From positions 5,196-69,195 of the forward strand of contig NZ_JBGMEB010000025.1 in the NCBI RefSeq assembly GCF_041447285.1: DNA of 64,000 nucleotides, written 5' to 3'. How positions within the stretch are numbered: the first letter of the stretch is position 1; each line of letters starts with the position of its first letter. Source of the stretch: Methanomethylovorans sp041447285. Lineage in GTDB: Archaea > Halobacteriota > Methanosarcinia > Methanosarcinales > Methanosarcinaceae. The translations under genes were made by a program, and so were the position numbers. Shown piece after piece: positions 1 through 8,524 of this stretch. Below the pieces are notes generated by a model that saw only the letters and a list, made by a program, of their open reading frames with translations, did not search any database and was not told where the DNA came from.

Positions 1-1572
1 TTATCCGAAAAATCAGATGATGAAAATCCGATATTTTTCGAAAAACTGCTAGATCTGCATAGCAAGCTTGGCATGTACACGATCCCTTCTCAAGGTATGT
101 TGTGCAAGGCGAAGATAATGGAAGCTCTCGGAAGGGCACAGCTGAATAGTGGAAAAAGTGAAATTGCTATCGGAAACCTTACTGAAGCTATAGACATATA
201 CCGAGAACTTATGAATATGGGTGATCATTCATCAGAAATATCTGATTTGTCAGATCTAATAGAAGCAAACATGTCTTGCATTACGGAAGATGATGAACTT
301 GATGTCATCTCTTGTGAAATAAGTGATATTTTGGAAGAGGAAGATGTTGAGCCTGAAATGATAGAAGCAAACATGTCTTGCATTACGGAAGATGATGAAC
401 TTGATGTCATCTCTTATGAAATAAGTGATATTTTGGAAGAGGAAGATGTTGAGCCTGAAATTATCGCAGAGAATGGGAGCATTATGGATACACAGGAAAG
501 ATTAGCCGACCTGGCACTTGATAAAGGAAGATATGAGCAGGCATTTGATCTATATCTGGAACTATATTCTGCCGATAAGTCAAGGGAAGGTTTGCTTAAA
601 AAAGCTGCAGTTGTACTGGGAAATCTGGAAGCTGATATGCATCTTAACAGACGGTCAGGTAGTATTCTGAAGGACATGGAATTCCTTGTTAAAGGATATA
701 CTGCGCTTGCTGGCTTTGAGCCTTCAAACTCTGAACATAGGCGTAATCTTGCAGCCATTGAAAAAGAGATGGGAAGCATGTTGCTTGACACTGGGCATGT
801 GGACGAAGCGAGACAGAGTCTAGTGAAAGCTCTTGACAATTATCTCTTGCTACTAGGTATGCCAGGTAACAAGCATCATCTTAAAGGTACTTATGCGGTC
901 CTGAAGGAGCTTACGGCTCTTTTGCCAACCATTGGTGACAAGGAAAGGGAACTCAAATGCCAAGAGAAGATCTCTAAGAGTTATTCTCTGATGTGTGAAC
1001 TTGATCCTAAGGATGCAGGGCTTGTCGAAGACCTTGCGACTTCCCTTGATCATCAGGCTTCGTTATTAGCAAGCCTGGATAGAAAAAAGGATGCTTATGA
1101 GATTCTTAATCAGGCTCTGGATAAATATGAATTACTTTATCAGCTCGAATCTTCCTACAAACATGCTGGAAAGGCTGCTGTAGCCATGAACAATATGGGT
1201 GCATTGCTTGCCAAGATGGGTAAAAAGGAGGAAGCAAAGCAGATGCTTGAGGATGCTTTGAGGATCTATAACTATTTGCTTGATCAGGAGCCTGACAACA
1301 CAGAGCACATGGTGCATGCAGCCTGTACTTTGGATAATATGGGTACTCTTTTTGGGAACATGGACAGGCTGGAGGATGCAAAGCATATGTACCAATCAGC
1401 TTTGCAGATGTATATGGATATTACTGGTGTTAACCCGGATGATACTTCATGCAATGAGTATGCGGCCACTACAATGGAAAATCTGGGTTCTGTGCTGGAA
1501 CGCATGGGCAGGCGCGACGATGCCAAGTGGATGTACGATAACGCGAATAAATTGAGAATTGGAGAGGCTTGA
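1..1572 (+). CDS. TPR-repeat protein, 5' end outside window
   Basis: The reading frame is open from base 1, so the gene starts upstream of the window; the first internal ATG is at 73. The visible part (over 500 codons) is almost all helical and rich in tetratricopeptide-like units. The clearest lie in the last third, each with an N-N-M-G or D-N-M-G turn followed by an E-D-A-K motif and spaced about 43 residues, which resembles the TPR_10/TPR_12 style. Such proteins are scaffolds for protein-protein contacts in the cytoplasm; no catalytic domain is seen. An acidic stretch near visible residue 90 is duplicated in tandem (separate entry). Partners cannot be told from context because the next gene is a tRNA on the other strand. 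Confidence 0.85.
   Translation, partial: LSEKSDDENPIFFEKLLDLHSKLGMYTIPSQGMLCKAKIMEALGRAQLNSGKSEIAIGNLTEAIDIYRELMNMGDHSSEISDLSDLIEANMSCITEDDELDVISCEISDILEEEDVEPEMIEANMSCITEDDELDVISYEISDILEEEDVEPEIIAENGSIMDTQERLADLALDKGRYEQAFDLYLELYSADKSREGLLKKAAVVLGNLEADMHLNRRSGSILKDMEFLVKGYTALAGFEPSNSEHRRNLAAIEKEMGSMLLDTGHVDEARQSLVKALDNYLLLLGMPGNKHHLKGTYAVLKELTALLPTIGDKERELKCQEKISKSYSLMCELDPKDAGLVEDLATSLDHQASLLASLDRKKDAYEILNQALDKYELLYQLESSYKHAGKAAVAMNNMGALLAKMGKKEEAKQMLEDALRIYNYLLDQEPDNTEHMVHAACTLDNMGTLFGNMDRLEDAKHMYQSALQMYMDITGVNPDDTSCNEYAATTMENLGSVLERMGRRDDAKWMYDNANKLRIGEA
259..462 (+). repeat. Tandem 102-bp duplication inside the TPR gene
   Basis: Two adjacent copies, 259-360 and 361-462, are identical except for two bases (a Cys/Tyr codon and a Met/Ile codon). 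Each copy encodes 34 acidic residues beginning I-E-A-N-M-S-C and ending E-D-V-E-P-E. The unit keeps the reading frame and matches the length of one TPR, but its composition (Asp/Glu/Ile rich) is unlike the canonical TPRs downstream. The near identity points to a recent duplication. Confidence 0.95.
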
Positions 1573-1592
1573 TTTTTCCTTCTCTTTTTTTC
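1573..1592 (+). terminator. T-rich stretch after the TPR gene
   Basis: Directly after the stop codon come a run of five T and a run of seven T separated by pyrimidines. Archaeal RNA polymerase terminates at such oligo-T tracts without needing a hairpin. The site also separates the gene from the oppositely oriented tRNA. Confidence 0.45.
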
Positions 1593-1752
1593 ATCATATC
1601 GAATCTACTCTTCTTTTTCTATATGGGTTCTGAAGAAGGTATCAGGAAGGTCCAACTACAATCATTTTAAATTCTCATAATACAATTATAAAAGATTTAA
1701 CTACACTTTCTACAAAGAGATATATGCAGATGTACACCTGCTTGCAATATGT

Positions 1753-1768
1753 GTGTATGTGCATACAC
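1753..1768. other. Short inverted repeat in AT-rich spacer
   Basis: GTGTATG (1753-1759) and CATACAC (1762-1768) form a 7-bp inverted repeat with a two-base centre in the spacer between the TPR gene and the tRNA. It is flanked by alternating AT sequence. It could be a protein-binding site or chance; no function is assigned. Confidence 0.3.
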
Positions 1769-1798
1769 ATATATTATAAAATATTTAAACGTCAGCTC

Positions 1799-1810
1799 AA
1801 AAAATCCAAA
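1799..1810 (-). terminator. Oligo-T terminator of tRNA-Thr
   Basis: Read on the minus strand, the tRNA 3' end is followed at once by TTTT and then, after three bases, TTTTTT. This is the usual terminator of archaeal tRNA genes. Confidence 0.6.
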
Positions 1811-1884
1811 AGCCCCGGGCGTGATTTGAACACGCGACCTAGTGATTACAAGTCACTCGCTCTGCCGGGCTGAGCCACCGAGGC
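1811..1884 (-). tRNA. tRNA-Thr (anticodon TGT)
   Basis: The minus strand folds into a complete cloverleaf of 74 nt. The acceptor stem pairs GCCTCGG with CCGGGGC (one T-G pair) and has T as discriminator base. The D arm is GCTC/GAGC, and the anticodon stem is AGTGA/TCACT with loop CTTGTAA, giving anticodon TGT for threonine. The T stem is GCGTG/CACGC with loop TTCAAAT. CCA is not encoded and no intron is present. An AT-rich TATA-like stretch lies just upstream on the minus strand. Confidence 0.97.
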
Positions 1885-1955
1885 ATATATTTATGGATTG
1901 TATGCTCTACATAGCATAATAACAGATAAATTTTATGGTATTTTCAGGTGTGATC

Positions 1956-2507
1956 ATGTGGCAGGATATATCTCGGATAGGCAGAAAGCTGGTGCAGGGT
2001 GGTCTTGTGGAGTCATATTTTGGCAACATCAGTGTTCGTATGGGGGACAAGATGCTCATTACCCGAAGTGGTAGCGCACTGGATGAGCTTACACCTGACA
2101 AGGTGATAGAAGTGGACGTATGCGGCACTTGTGCTCTGGATGTGCTTGCTTCTTCCGAAACTGTGGTTCATCGGGCTATTTACAACAACACTTCAGCATT
2201 AGCCATAGTGCATGCTCATTGTCCCTATGCTGTAACCATGTCTTTGCTAGAGGGGGAAGGCTGCATCGCCCCACTTGATAGTGAAGGCAGGTACTTTCTC
2301 GGTGATATTCCTATAGTTCAGGGTGGTATCGGCTCCGGGGAGCTTGCCGGCAACCTTGTGGAAGCCCTCTCTGTTTACAAAGCTGCTATTGTACATGGGC
2401 ACGGTACATTCGCTATTGGTAGGGTTCTCGATGAAGCTTACGTGCTCACCACGCAAGTGGAGCACTCCTGCCGCATCAAGTACATGCACGACCTAATGCG
2501 CAAGTAA
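1956..2507 (+). CDS. Class II aldolase/adducin family protein (fuculose-phosphate aldolase-like)
   Basis: A small class II aldolase of 183 aa. The Zn-binding motifs of the family are present: an H-A-H near residue 85, an H-G-H-G near residue 148, and a conserved S-E-T-x-x-H for the catalytic Glu. In methanogens this family (MJ1418 type) cleaves fuculose-1-phosphate or related ketose phosphates to lactaldehyde and has been linked to lactate supply for coenzyme F420; that role here is inference. The ATG at 1956 is preferred over one 21 bp upstream because a GGTG Shine-Dalgarno-like element precedes it. It stands alone between a tRNA and a lipid gene. Confidence 0.85.
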   Translation: MWQDISRIGRKLVQGGLVESYFGNISVRMGDKMLITRSGSALDELTPDKVIEVDVCGTCALDVLASSETVVHRAIYNNTSALAIVHAHCPYAVTMSLLEGEGCIAPLDSEGRYFLGDIPIVQGGIGSGELAGNLVEALSVYKAAIVHGHGTFAIGRVLDEAYVLTTQVEHSCRIKYMHDLMRK

Positions 2508-2585
2508 ACTGACTCTCAAAAAATAGTTCCAGTTAGAAAAACGAAAGAAAGACATTAATCTGAAAAAGCCGTTATAGCATCACAC

Positions 2586-3194
2586 ATGACTTCTGATTCC
2601 CTACGTCCATATGTTACGCAGTTAATTTCACCCCTTGCACATAGGGTAGCAGATGCAGGTATCACTCCAAATCAGATATCTCTGTTCTCGCTGATATTTG
2701 CCGTATTATCCGGGATTTTTTATTATTACTCGTTTTCAAATCCTTTCTTAGTATTGGCCGGTGCTTTTATGGTTTTCCTCAACTCTGTATTTGATGCTAT
2801 TGATGGTCTTATGGCAAGATATCTCAAAACAGCCGGTCCAAAAGGAGACTTTATTGATCATGTAATAGACCGCTATGCCGATGTCATAATTATTTGCAGC
2901 ATCTTCTTTGCAGGTCATGTGCAGTGGCAGATAGGGGTCATTGCTATAGTGGGTGTCCTCATCACCAGTTACCTTGGAACTCAGGCTCAGGCTCTGCATC
3001 TTGGAAGGTATTATGGAGGTATAATGGGAAGGGCAGACCGGCTTTTGCTTATCATGGCAGCATCTTTGATCTATTTTGCATACCCTCATCAAGTATTCAT
3101 GTTCAATCCCTTGGGCTGGGTCATGGTAATAATTGCGATTACAAGCCACATTACAGCTTTCCAGCGCATCTGGCATATCTGGCAACAACTCTAA
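2586..3194 (+). CDS. CDP-alcohol phosphatidyltransferase (archaetidylinositol-phosphate synthase-like)
   Basis: An integral membrane enzyme of 202 aa with several hydrophobic helices. The CDP-alcohol phosphotransferase signature D-x2-D-G-x2-A-R-x8-G-x3-D-x3-D is intact between about residues 65 and 95. The family transfers a polar head group alcohol onto CDP-archaeol. Archaeal members of this size and sequence type usually make archaetidylinositol phosphate, so that is the likely product; the exact alcohol is inferred. A second family member (17195-17875) has the serine-type sequence, so the two probably serve different head groups. Confidence 0.82.
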   Translation: MTSDSLRPYVTQLISPLAHRVADAGITPNQISLFSLIFAVLSGIFYYYSFSNPFLVLAGAFMVFLNSVFDAIDGLMARYLKTAGPKGDFIDHVIDRYADVIIICSIFFAGHVQWQIGVIAIVGVLITSYLGTQAQALHLGRYYGGIMGRADRLLLIMAASLIYFAYPHQVFMFNPLGWVMVIIAITSHITAFQRIWHIWQQL

Positions 3195-3289
3195 ATTAAT
3201 TATTTTCTCCATTGACTTGTTTTTTACTTCTCAACTGTAGATCTTTTTATTGCACTGTGTGGTCTCATCATCATTATGATGGAAACAGC

Positions 3290-3308
3290 CCCGAAAGATA
3301 TATAATAG
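3290..3308 (+). promoter_or_regulatory. TATA/BRE promoter of hdrCB
   Basis: A TATA box of the form GATATATAATAG (3297-3308) is preceded by a purine-rich CGAAA, as expected of a BRE. It lies about 65-75 bp before the hdrC ATG, which predicts a leader of roughly 40 nt. Confidence 0.5.
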
Positions 3309-3372
3309 ATAATCATGTACGATAGTTGTCAACAAAACTAATCATTTATCATGAAGGTTGGGTGCTTTAAAA

Positions 3373-3909
3373 ATGACATCAAATATTGAACGCTGCTACC
3401 AATGTGGGCAATGCACCGCTGTTTGCCCGATGGCTGAACAAGAACAGGCCTACAAAATCCGCAGATTCCTGCAGTTGGAAAAAATTGGTAAAAATAGTGA
3501 AGGGCAGATGAATATTCCTTTCATATTCTACTGTACGACCTGCTATAAGTGCCAGGATAATTGTCCTCAGGGCGTAAAAATAGTTGATGCTGTATTAGCT
3601 ATCAGAGAAGCCGCAGTTCACAATGGGACCATGCTGCAATCACACAGAAAAGTCGCTCAGATGCTTATTGCCAGCGGCCATGCAGTTCCAGTGAATGAAG
3701 AAGCCAAAAAGAGAAGGCTGAACTTGGGTCTGAGCGAACTGCCTCCAACTGTGGCAAGTTCAGAAAAACAGCTTGCTGAAGTCAAGATATTGTTGCATCT
3801 TTCTGGCTTTGACCAGTTAGTTGCTGAAAAGACTGAAGAAAACTTACCTACAATTAAATCAATGGCTTTCAAGACTTGTAACCAGGTTTTTGCTGAGGGA
3901 AAGGCATGA
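3373..3909 (+). CDS. hdrC: Heterodisulfide reductase subunit C
   Basis: HdrC is the small iron-sulfur subunit of cytoplasmic HdrABC, passing electrons from HdrA to HdrB. The protein (178 aa) carries two [4Fe-4S] motifs: C-Y-Q-C-G-Q-C-T-A-V-C-P at the N terminus and C-T-T-C-Y-K-C-Q-D-N-C-P near residue 60. The ATG at 3373 is chosen because GGGTG lies 8 bp upstream; a TTG 15 bp earlier is in frame but lacks a ribosome site. The stop overlaps the hdrB start by 4 bp (ATGA), so the two are translationally coupled. It differs from membrane HdrE/D and belongs to the soluble type. Confidence 0.96.
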   Translation: MTSNIERCYQCGQCTAVCPMAEQEQAYKIRRFLQLEKIGKNSEGQMNIPFIFYCTTCYKCQDNCPQGVKIVDAVLAIREAAVHNGTMLQSHRKVAQMLIASGHAVPVNEEAKKRRLNLGLSELPPTVASSEKQLAEVKILLHLSGFDQLVAEKTEENLPTIKSMAFKTCNQVFAEGKA

Positions 3910-4820
3910 CCGAACTTTCCTTGTTTTTGGGATGTGTCGCACCTAACAGATATCCTGGTATAGAAGCTGCAACCAAAAAAGTGTTCTCAAAGTTAGGCAT
4001 AGGTCTTGCAGACCTTGAAGGAGCATCATGCTGCCCAGCTCCGGGAGTATTCAAGTCCTTTGATAAACTTACATGGTTGACTCTGGCATCGAGGAACATC
4101 ACACTGTCTGAAAGAAAGAATGATGACATTCTTACTGTATGTAACGGATGCTTCAGTACTCTTAAGGATGTCAATGACATGCTTAAAGAGGATCCAAATC
4201 TTAAAAAAGATGTCAATTTGAAGCTTTCAGAGGTCGGGCGCGAGTTTAAAGGCACCCAGGATGTGAGGCATGTAATTGAATATCTCTATCAGGAAGTCGG
4301 TACTGACAGGATAAGAGAAGCTGTTACGAATCCATTGAACCTCAAAGTTGCTGTGCACTATGGATGTCATCTAATTCAGCCACTGAAGGAATCACATGTT
4401 GAGATAGCTGAAAACCCTACATTCTTTGATGAACTTGTGGAAGCAACAGGTGCCACAAGCGTGGACTACGAAGATAAGATCAGCTGCTGTGGTGCTGGAG
4501 GAGGGGCAAGGACTGCAATTCTCGATTCAACTTTGAAGATGGCAGAAAAAAAGCTCGAGCACATGACAGAGGCCGGAGCAGATTGTGTTGTCAATGCATG
4601 TCCGTTCTGTCACCTGCAATTTGATGCGGGTCAGGCAGAGATCAATCAGAAATTCGGAAAAAACTATCATCTCCCTGCATTGCATTATATGCAACTTCTG
4701 GGACTTGCCATGGGTTTCTCTCCTGAAGAACTGGGTATCTCACTTAATGTAATCGATAGTACTAGTTTTATTGATAAGATAAAAATGATAACTTGTGATA
4801 AAATATGTGCTACAACGTAA
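3906..4820 (+). CDS. hdrB: Heterodisulfide reductase subunit B
   Basis: HdrB is the catalytic subunit that reduces the CoM-S-S-CoB heterodisulfide on noncubane iron-sulfur clusters. The 304-aa protein shows both CCG domains: a C-C-P and C-N-G-C pair in the first half, and S-C-C-G-A-G-G-G plus C-P-F-C-H in the second half. The length is normal for the family. It overlaps hdrC by 4 bp and is followed by a 135-bp spacer with its own TATA box before hdrA, so hdrCB and hdrA-mvhD probably form two adjacent transcription units whose products assemble into one complex. Confidence 0.96.
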   Translation: MTELSLFLGCVAPNRYPGIEAATKKVFSKLGIGLADLEGASCCPAPGVFKSFDKLTWLTLASRNITLSERKNDDILTVCNGCFSTLKDVNDMLKEDPNLKKDVNLKLSEVGREFKGTQDVRHVIEYLYQEVGTDRIREAVTNPLNLKVAVHYGCHLIQPLKESHVEIAENPTFFDELVEATGATSVDYEDKISCCGAGGGARTAILDSTLKMAEKKLEHMTEAGADCVVNACPFCHLQFDAGQAEINQKFGKNYHLPALHYMQLLGLAMGFSPEELGISLNVIDSTSFIDKIKMITCDKICATT

Positions 4821-4869
4821 TGTCAGCACCATATATACTTTTAATTATATATCACATTTTAAACCATGC

Positions 4870-4884
4870 ATATATTTATAAAAC
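4870..4884 (+). promoter_or_regulatory. TATA box upstream of hdrA
   Basis: An A/T-only element, TATATTTATAAAA, at about 4871-4883 lies 73-85 bp ahead of the hdrA ATG in an otherwise noncoding 135-bp gap. Its spacing suits a promoter with a leader of about 50 nt. Confidence 0.5.
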
Positions 4885-4955
4885 TAATCTTTTACAGATA
4901 ACTGGCAATTAATGATCATATAAGCTATGCTACCGGATCAGCCCGGAGATAAAAT

Positions 4956-6941
4956 ATGGCCCAAGACGAATCAATCACTGAAACTGAAAATGCGAAAGAC
5001 GTCCGAATCGGAGTCTTTGTATGTGAGTGCGGCACGAATATAGGCGGTGTTGTTAACTGCCGCGCTGTGGCAGATTATGCTGCCACATTACCCGATGTTG
5101 TACACTCCGTGGTCAATAAATATACCTGTAGTGACGCAGGACAGTCAGAGATCAAACAGGCGATAAAGAATCATAATCTTAACCGTGTTCTTGTAGCTTC
5201 ATGCACTCCCAAGACTCATGAGCCTATCTTTAGGGCATGTGTGGAAGAAGGTGGTCTTAATCCGTACCTTTTTGAATTCGTAAATATCAGGGAGCACTGC
5301 AGCTGGATACACATGCAGGATAAGGATAGCGCCACAAAGAAAGCAAGTGAACTGGTACGCATGGGTGTTTCCAGGGCCCGGCTTCTCGAACCACTTCAAT
5401 CCAATGAAGTTCCTGTCACGAATAAAGCTCTTGTCATTGGTGCAGGTGTTGCAGGAATGCAGGCTGCTCTTGACATTGCTGATATGGGATACAAAGTATA
5501 CCTGGTTGAGAAGAATCCCTCTATTGGTGGAAAAATGGCTCAGCTTGACAAGACATTCCCCACCAATGACTGCAGTATCTGTATCCTTGGACCAAAGATG
5601 GTTGAAATTGCAAGGAACAAAAATATTGAACTCATGACCTATTCCGAAGTAGAGGAAGTGGATGGTTATGTAGGTAATTTCAAAGTCAAGGTAAAGCACA
5701 AACCGCGCTTTATTGACACAACTACTTGTACTGGTTGTGGATTATGTGTGCAGAAATGTCCTGTAGAGGTACCTTACTTTGAATTTAATGAAGGTATAGG
5801 AACCCGTAAAGCTATTTATGTTCCATTCCCCCAGGCAGTTCCACTAAGGGCAGTTGTGGACAGGTCTGTCTGTATAGACTGTGGTGCCTGTATCAAGACA
5901 TGTGAGAGCCACTCAATTAATATGGAACAAAAGGAAACGTTCTCTGATATTGAAGTAGGCGTTATTGTTGTTACTACAGGTTATGATATCTACGATCCGG
6001 AACCAAAACACGACTTTGGTTACGGTCTATGTGATAATGTTGTCACAGGTATGGAGCTGGAGCGTCTTCTCAATGCCAGTGGACCTACCATGGGCAAATT
6101 GGTCCGTCCCAGTGATGCAAAACCACCAAAGCGTATAGGTTTTGTCCAGTGTGTGGGTAGCAGGGACAAGAATCGTAACAGGTATTGTTCTGGGTTCTGC
6201 TGTATGTATGCATTGAAGGATGCACAGCTTATCAGGGAAAAATATCCGGATTCTGAAGTCTATATAATGTACATGGACATTCGGTCACCTTTCAGGAACT
6301 ATGAGGAGTTCTATGACAGAGCCAGAGATATGGGCATCAAATTCATCCGCGGAAAGCCGGGTAAGGTGGAAGAGGATAAGAATGGTACTGTAACTGTACG
6401 CATTGAAGATACGCTGACAAGCAACCTCTACAACCTTGAGCTTGATCTGCTTGTTCTCAGCGTGGGTGCAGTTGCGAGCGAAAGTTCAGAGCATATAAGG
6501 CAAATCTTAAAGGTCAGCAGGGCAGCAGATGGGTTCATGATGGAAGCACATCCAAAACTCAAACCAGTTGATACGACTCTGGATGGTATATTCATCGGAG
6601 GCGTGACCCAGGGCCCCAAGGACATCCCCTACTCAGTATCTCAGGGAAGTGCCTGTGCTGCCAGAGCAACTAGGTATCTTGCACAAGGTAAGGCAACAAC
6701 AGAAGGTATTACTGTTGAGGTGGATGATGACATCTGTGTAGGCTGTGGTATATGCGTACCAATGTGTCCTTTCCAGGCTTTGTCTCTTAATGATGGAAAA
6801 CTGAATATTATCAAGGCACTATGCAAGGGTTGTGGAACCTGTTCAACAGCATGCCCCACAGGTGCATTGCAGCAAAATCACTTCAAGAACGAACAGCTTC
6901 TTGCTCAGGTAAAGAGTGCTTTCACATTCGAAGGAGAATAA
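4956..6941 (+). CDS. hdrA: Heterodisulfide reductase subunit A, stand-alone (not fused to MvhD)
   Basis: HdrA is the FAD subunit that performs flavin-based electron bifurcation. The protein of 661 aa has an N-terminal domain with C-E-C-G, a Rossmann FAD site (V-I-G-A-G-V-A-G-M near residue 160), the family hallmark P-T-N-D-C-S-I-C, two [4Fe-4S] motifs near residues 250 and 305 (C-T-G-C-G-L-C and C-I-D-C-G-A-C), and a C-terminal pair (C-V-G-C-G-I-C and C-K-G-C-G-T-C, each ending in C-P). The electron input module is encoded next door as mvhD rather than fused to the C terminus as in Methanosarcina HdrA2. Two bases separate it from mvhD. Confidence 0.96.
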   Translation: MAQDESITETENAKDVRIGVFVCECGTNIGGVVNCRAVADYAATLPDVVHSVVNKYTCSDAGQSEIKQAIKNHNLNRVLVASCTPKTHEPIFRACVEEGGLNPYLFEFVNIREHCSWIHMQDKDSATKKASELVRMGVSRARLLEPLQSNEVPVTNKALVIGAGVAGMQAALDIADMGYKVYLVEKNPSIGGKMAQLDKTFPTNDCSICILGPKMVEIARNKNIELMTYSEVEEVDGYVGNFKVKVKHKPRFIDTTTCTGCGLCVQKCPVEVPYFEFNEGIGTRKAIYVPFPQAVPLRAVVDRSVCIDCGACIKTCESHSINMEQKETFSDIEVGVIVVTTGYDIYDPEPKHDFGYGLCDNVVTGMELERLLNASGPTMGKLVRPSDAKPPKRIGFVQCVGSRDKNRNRYCSGFCCMYALKDAQLIREKYPDSEVYIMYMDIRSPFRNYEEFYDRARDMGIKFIRGKPGKVEEDKNGTVTVRIEDTLTSNLYNLELDLLVLSVGAVASESSEHIRQILKVSRAADGFMMEAHPKLKPVDTTLDGIFIGGVTQGPKDIPYSVSQGSACAARATRYLAQGKATTEGITVEVDDDICVGCGICVPMCPFQALSLNDGKLNIIKALCKGCGTCSTACPTGALQQNHFKNEQLLAQVKSAFTFEGE

Positions 6942-6943
6942 AA

Positions 6944-7372
6944 ATGGCAGAAAAAGAATGGGAACCAAAAATAGTAGCTTTCTGCTGCAACTGGTGCAGC
7001 TACGGCGGTGCAGATACGGCGGGTATGGGTAGGTTCCAGCAGCCCTCCTCTTTAAGGATCATCAGGGTCATGTGTTCAGGACGTATCGACCCAATGCATG
7101 TCTTTAATGCTTTCCTTGAAGGCGCAGACGCTGTATTAGTTACTGGCTGCCATCTAGGTGACTGCCATTATGTTAATGGTAACTACAAAGCTGAGGTAAG
7201 ATACCAATTCCTTGAAGAGATGGTAAAGCAACTTGGACTTGAACCTGAAAGGCTTCAGCTCAATTGGATCAGTGCAAGTGAGGGAGAAAAGTTTGCAAAT
7301 TTTGTGCGGGATGTCACTGCAAAAATTAAGGAATTAGGTCCAAGCCCATTAAAACCTGAAGGAGTGAACTAG
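6944..7372 (+). CDS. mvhD: MvhD/HdrA-associated [2Fe-2S] electron-transfer subunit
   Basis: A 142-aa protein of the FlpD/MvhD family, which carries a [2Fe-2S] cluster and docks an electron donor onto HdrA. Conserved cysteines are visible in F-C-C-N-W-C-S-Y near residue 14, then V-M-C-S-G-R, and G-C-H-L-G-D-C-H. The ATG at 6944 has an AAGGAGA ribosome site and avoids the long overlap with hdrA that an upstream in-frame start would give. It abuts the next gene, whose ATG follows its stop directly, so the order hdrA-mvhD-FdhB-FdhA is one tight operon. Confidence 0.94.
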   Translation: MAEKEWEPKIVAFCCNWCSYGGADTAGMGRFQQPSSLRIIRVMCSGRIDPMHVFNAFLEGADAVLVTGCHLGDCHYVNGNYKAEVRYQFLEEMVKQLGLEPERLQLNWISASEGEKFANFVRDVTAKIKELGPSPLKPEGVN

Positions 7373-8524
7373 ATGGTCGAGGTTGGAGACCGGTTATTGG
7401 GTTATGCCACTGATCCGAATGTCCGTAGCAAAGGAGCATCCGGAGGGTTAGTTACTGCTGTTCTGGCTGCTGCTCTTGAGAAAGGATTGGTCGAAGGCGT
7501 AGTCATACTTAAGCGCATAGATGAATACGAAGCAGTTCCAGTGATCACCGATGATGTTCAGGAAGTATTGTCTTCAGGAGGCAGTATGCATGCTGTTCCT
7601 GTTAATCTGGCAAAATACGTAGTCGGTAAAAAGGTAGCTATGCCAGGAAAGCCATGTGATGTACGCGGTGTAATTGAGCAGGCTAAACGTAATAGCGTTG
7701 ACCTAAGCAACACCTATATCGTGGGACTCAATTGCGGAGGATCAATGCACCCTGTGCTTACAAAGGAAATGCTCATAAAAATGTATGAGATCGATCCCGA
7801 GGACGTTGTTGGCGAGGAGATCGAAAAAGGTAAGCTTATCTTCAAAACGAAAAGCGGTGAGGAGAAATCCATACCAATTGACAAACTTGAGGAAGAAGGA
7901 TATGGAAGGCGTGAAAGCTGCCGTTACTGTGATGTGAAAATACCTGTCAGTGCTGATCTTGCATGCGGCAACTGGGGTGTTATCGGTGAGCTGGCCGGAA
8001 GTGCTACCTTCTGTGAAGTAATGAACGAGAAGGGTAAGCTTCTGCTTGATACTGCTATTGAAGCAGGTTATGTGGAAGTGCGCCCTGCCGATGAAAAATC
8101 CATCTCCATCAGAGAAAAGGTCAACAGCGCTATGCTGAAATTGGGCGGTGAATGGAAAGAAAAGGTCTTTGACGAGATACCTGACAAAGACCGCCTCAAA
8201 TATTACATAGATCAGTTTGCAGATTGTATTGATTGTGGCGCCTGTAAAGAAGTCTGTCCTGCATGCTCATGTGGACCGGATTCTAAATGCACTATGTTCC
8301 ACAATCTTGCTGATAATTATAAAATGAGTATGTATCACATGGTCCGGCTTCTTCATCTTTCTGACAGCTGTATCGGCTGTGGTCAGTGTGCGGATGTATG
8401 TCCTGTTGATATTCCTGTAACCACGATCTTCAGACGTTTTGCAAATCCTGCCCAGAAGAAACGCAATTATGTGCCTGGTATGGATCTAAAGAGGCCTCCC
8501 TTCTTGGAGGTGATGTTGAAATGA
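7373..8524 (+). CDS. F420-reducing oxidoreductase beta subunit (FrhB/FdhB family)
   Basis: The protein (383 aa) belongs to the FrhB/FdhB/FpoF family that binds FAD and exchanges a hydride with coenzyme F420. The N-terminal half holds the family's K-G-A-S-G-G-L-V-T-A start and a P-G-K-P-C-D segment. The C-terminal part has two [4Fe-4S] motifs, C-I-D-C-G-A-C-K-E-V-C-P and C-I-G-C-G-Q-C-A-D-V-C-P. An extra cysteine-rich segment between them is typical of formate dehydrogenase beta subunits. It sits between mvhD and an FdhA-like gene, overlapping the latter by 4 bp. The inferred role is to feed electrons between F420 and the MvhD-HdrA complex. Confidence 0.9.
   Translation: MVEVGDRLLGYATDPNVRSKGASGGLVTAVLAAALEKGLVEGVVILKRIDEYEAVPVITDDVQEVLSSGGSMHAVPVNLAKYVVGKKVAMPGKPCDVRGVIEQAKRNSVDLSNTYIVGLNCGGSMHPVLTKEMLIKMYEIDPEDVVGEEIEKGKLIFKTKSGEEKSIPIDKLEEEGYGRRESCRYCDVKIPVSADLACGNWGVIGELAGSATFCEVMNEKGKLLLDTAIEAGYVEVRPADEKSISIREKVNSAMLKLGGEWKEKVFDEIPDKDRLKYYIDQFADCIDCGACKEVCPACSCGPDSKCTMFHNLADNYKMSMYHMVRLLHLSDSCIGCGQCADVCPVDIPVTTIFRRFANPAQKKRNYVPGMDLKRPPFLEVMLK

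Noticed and set aside
225..839. Minus-strand frames rich in Ser/Met opposite the TPR gene
   Set aside because: They mirror the acidic codons of the plus-strand TPR gene; no start context or protein-like composition.
1132..1555. Other-strand and other-frame ORFs in the TPR gene end
   Set aside because: Overlaid on clear TPR units with poor composition; shadows only.
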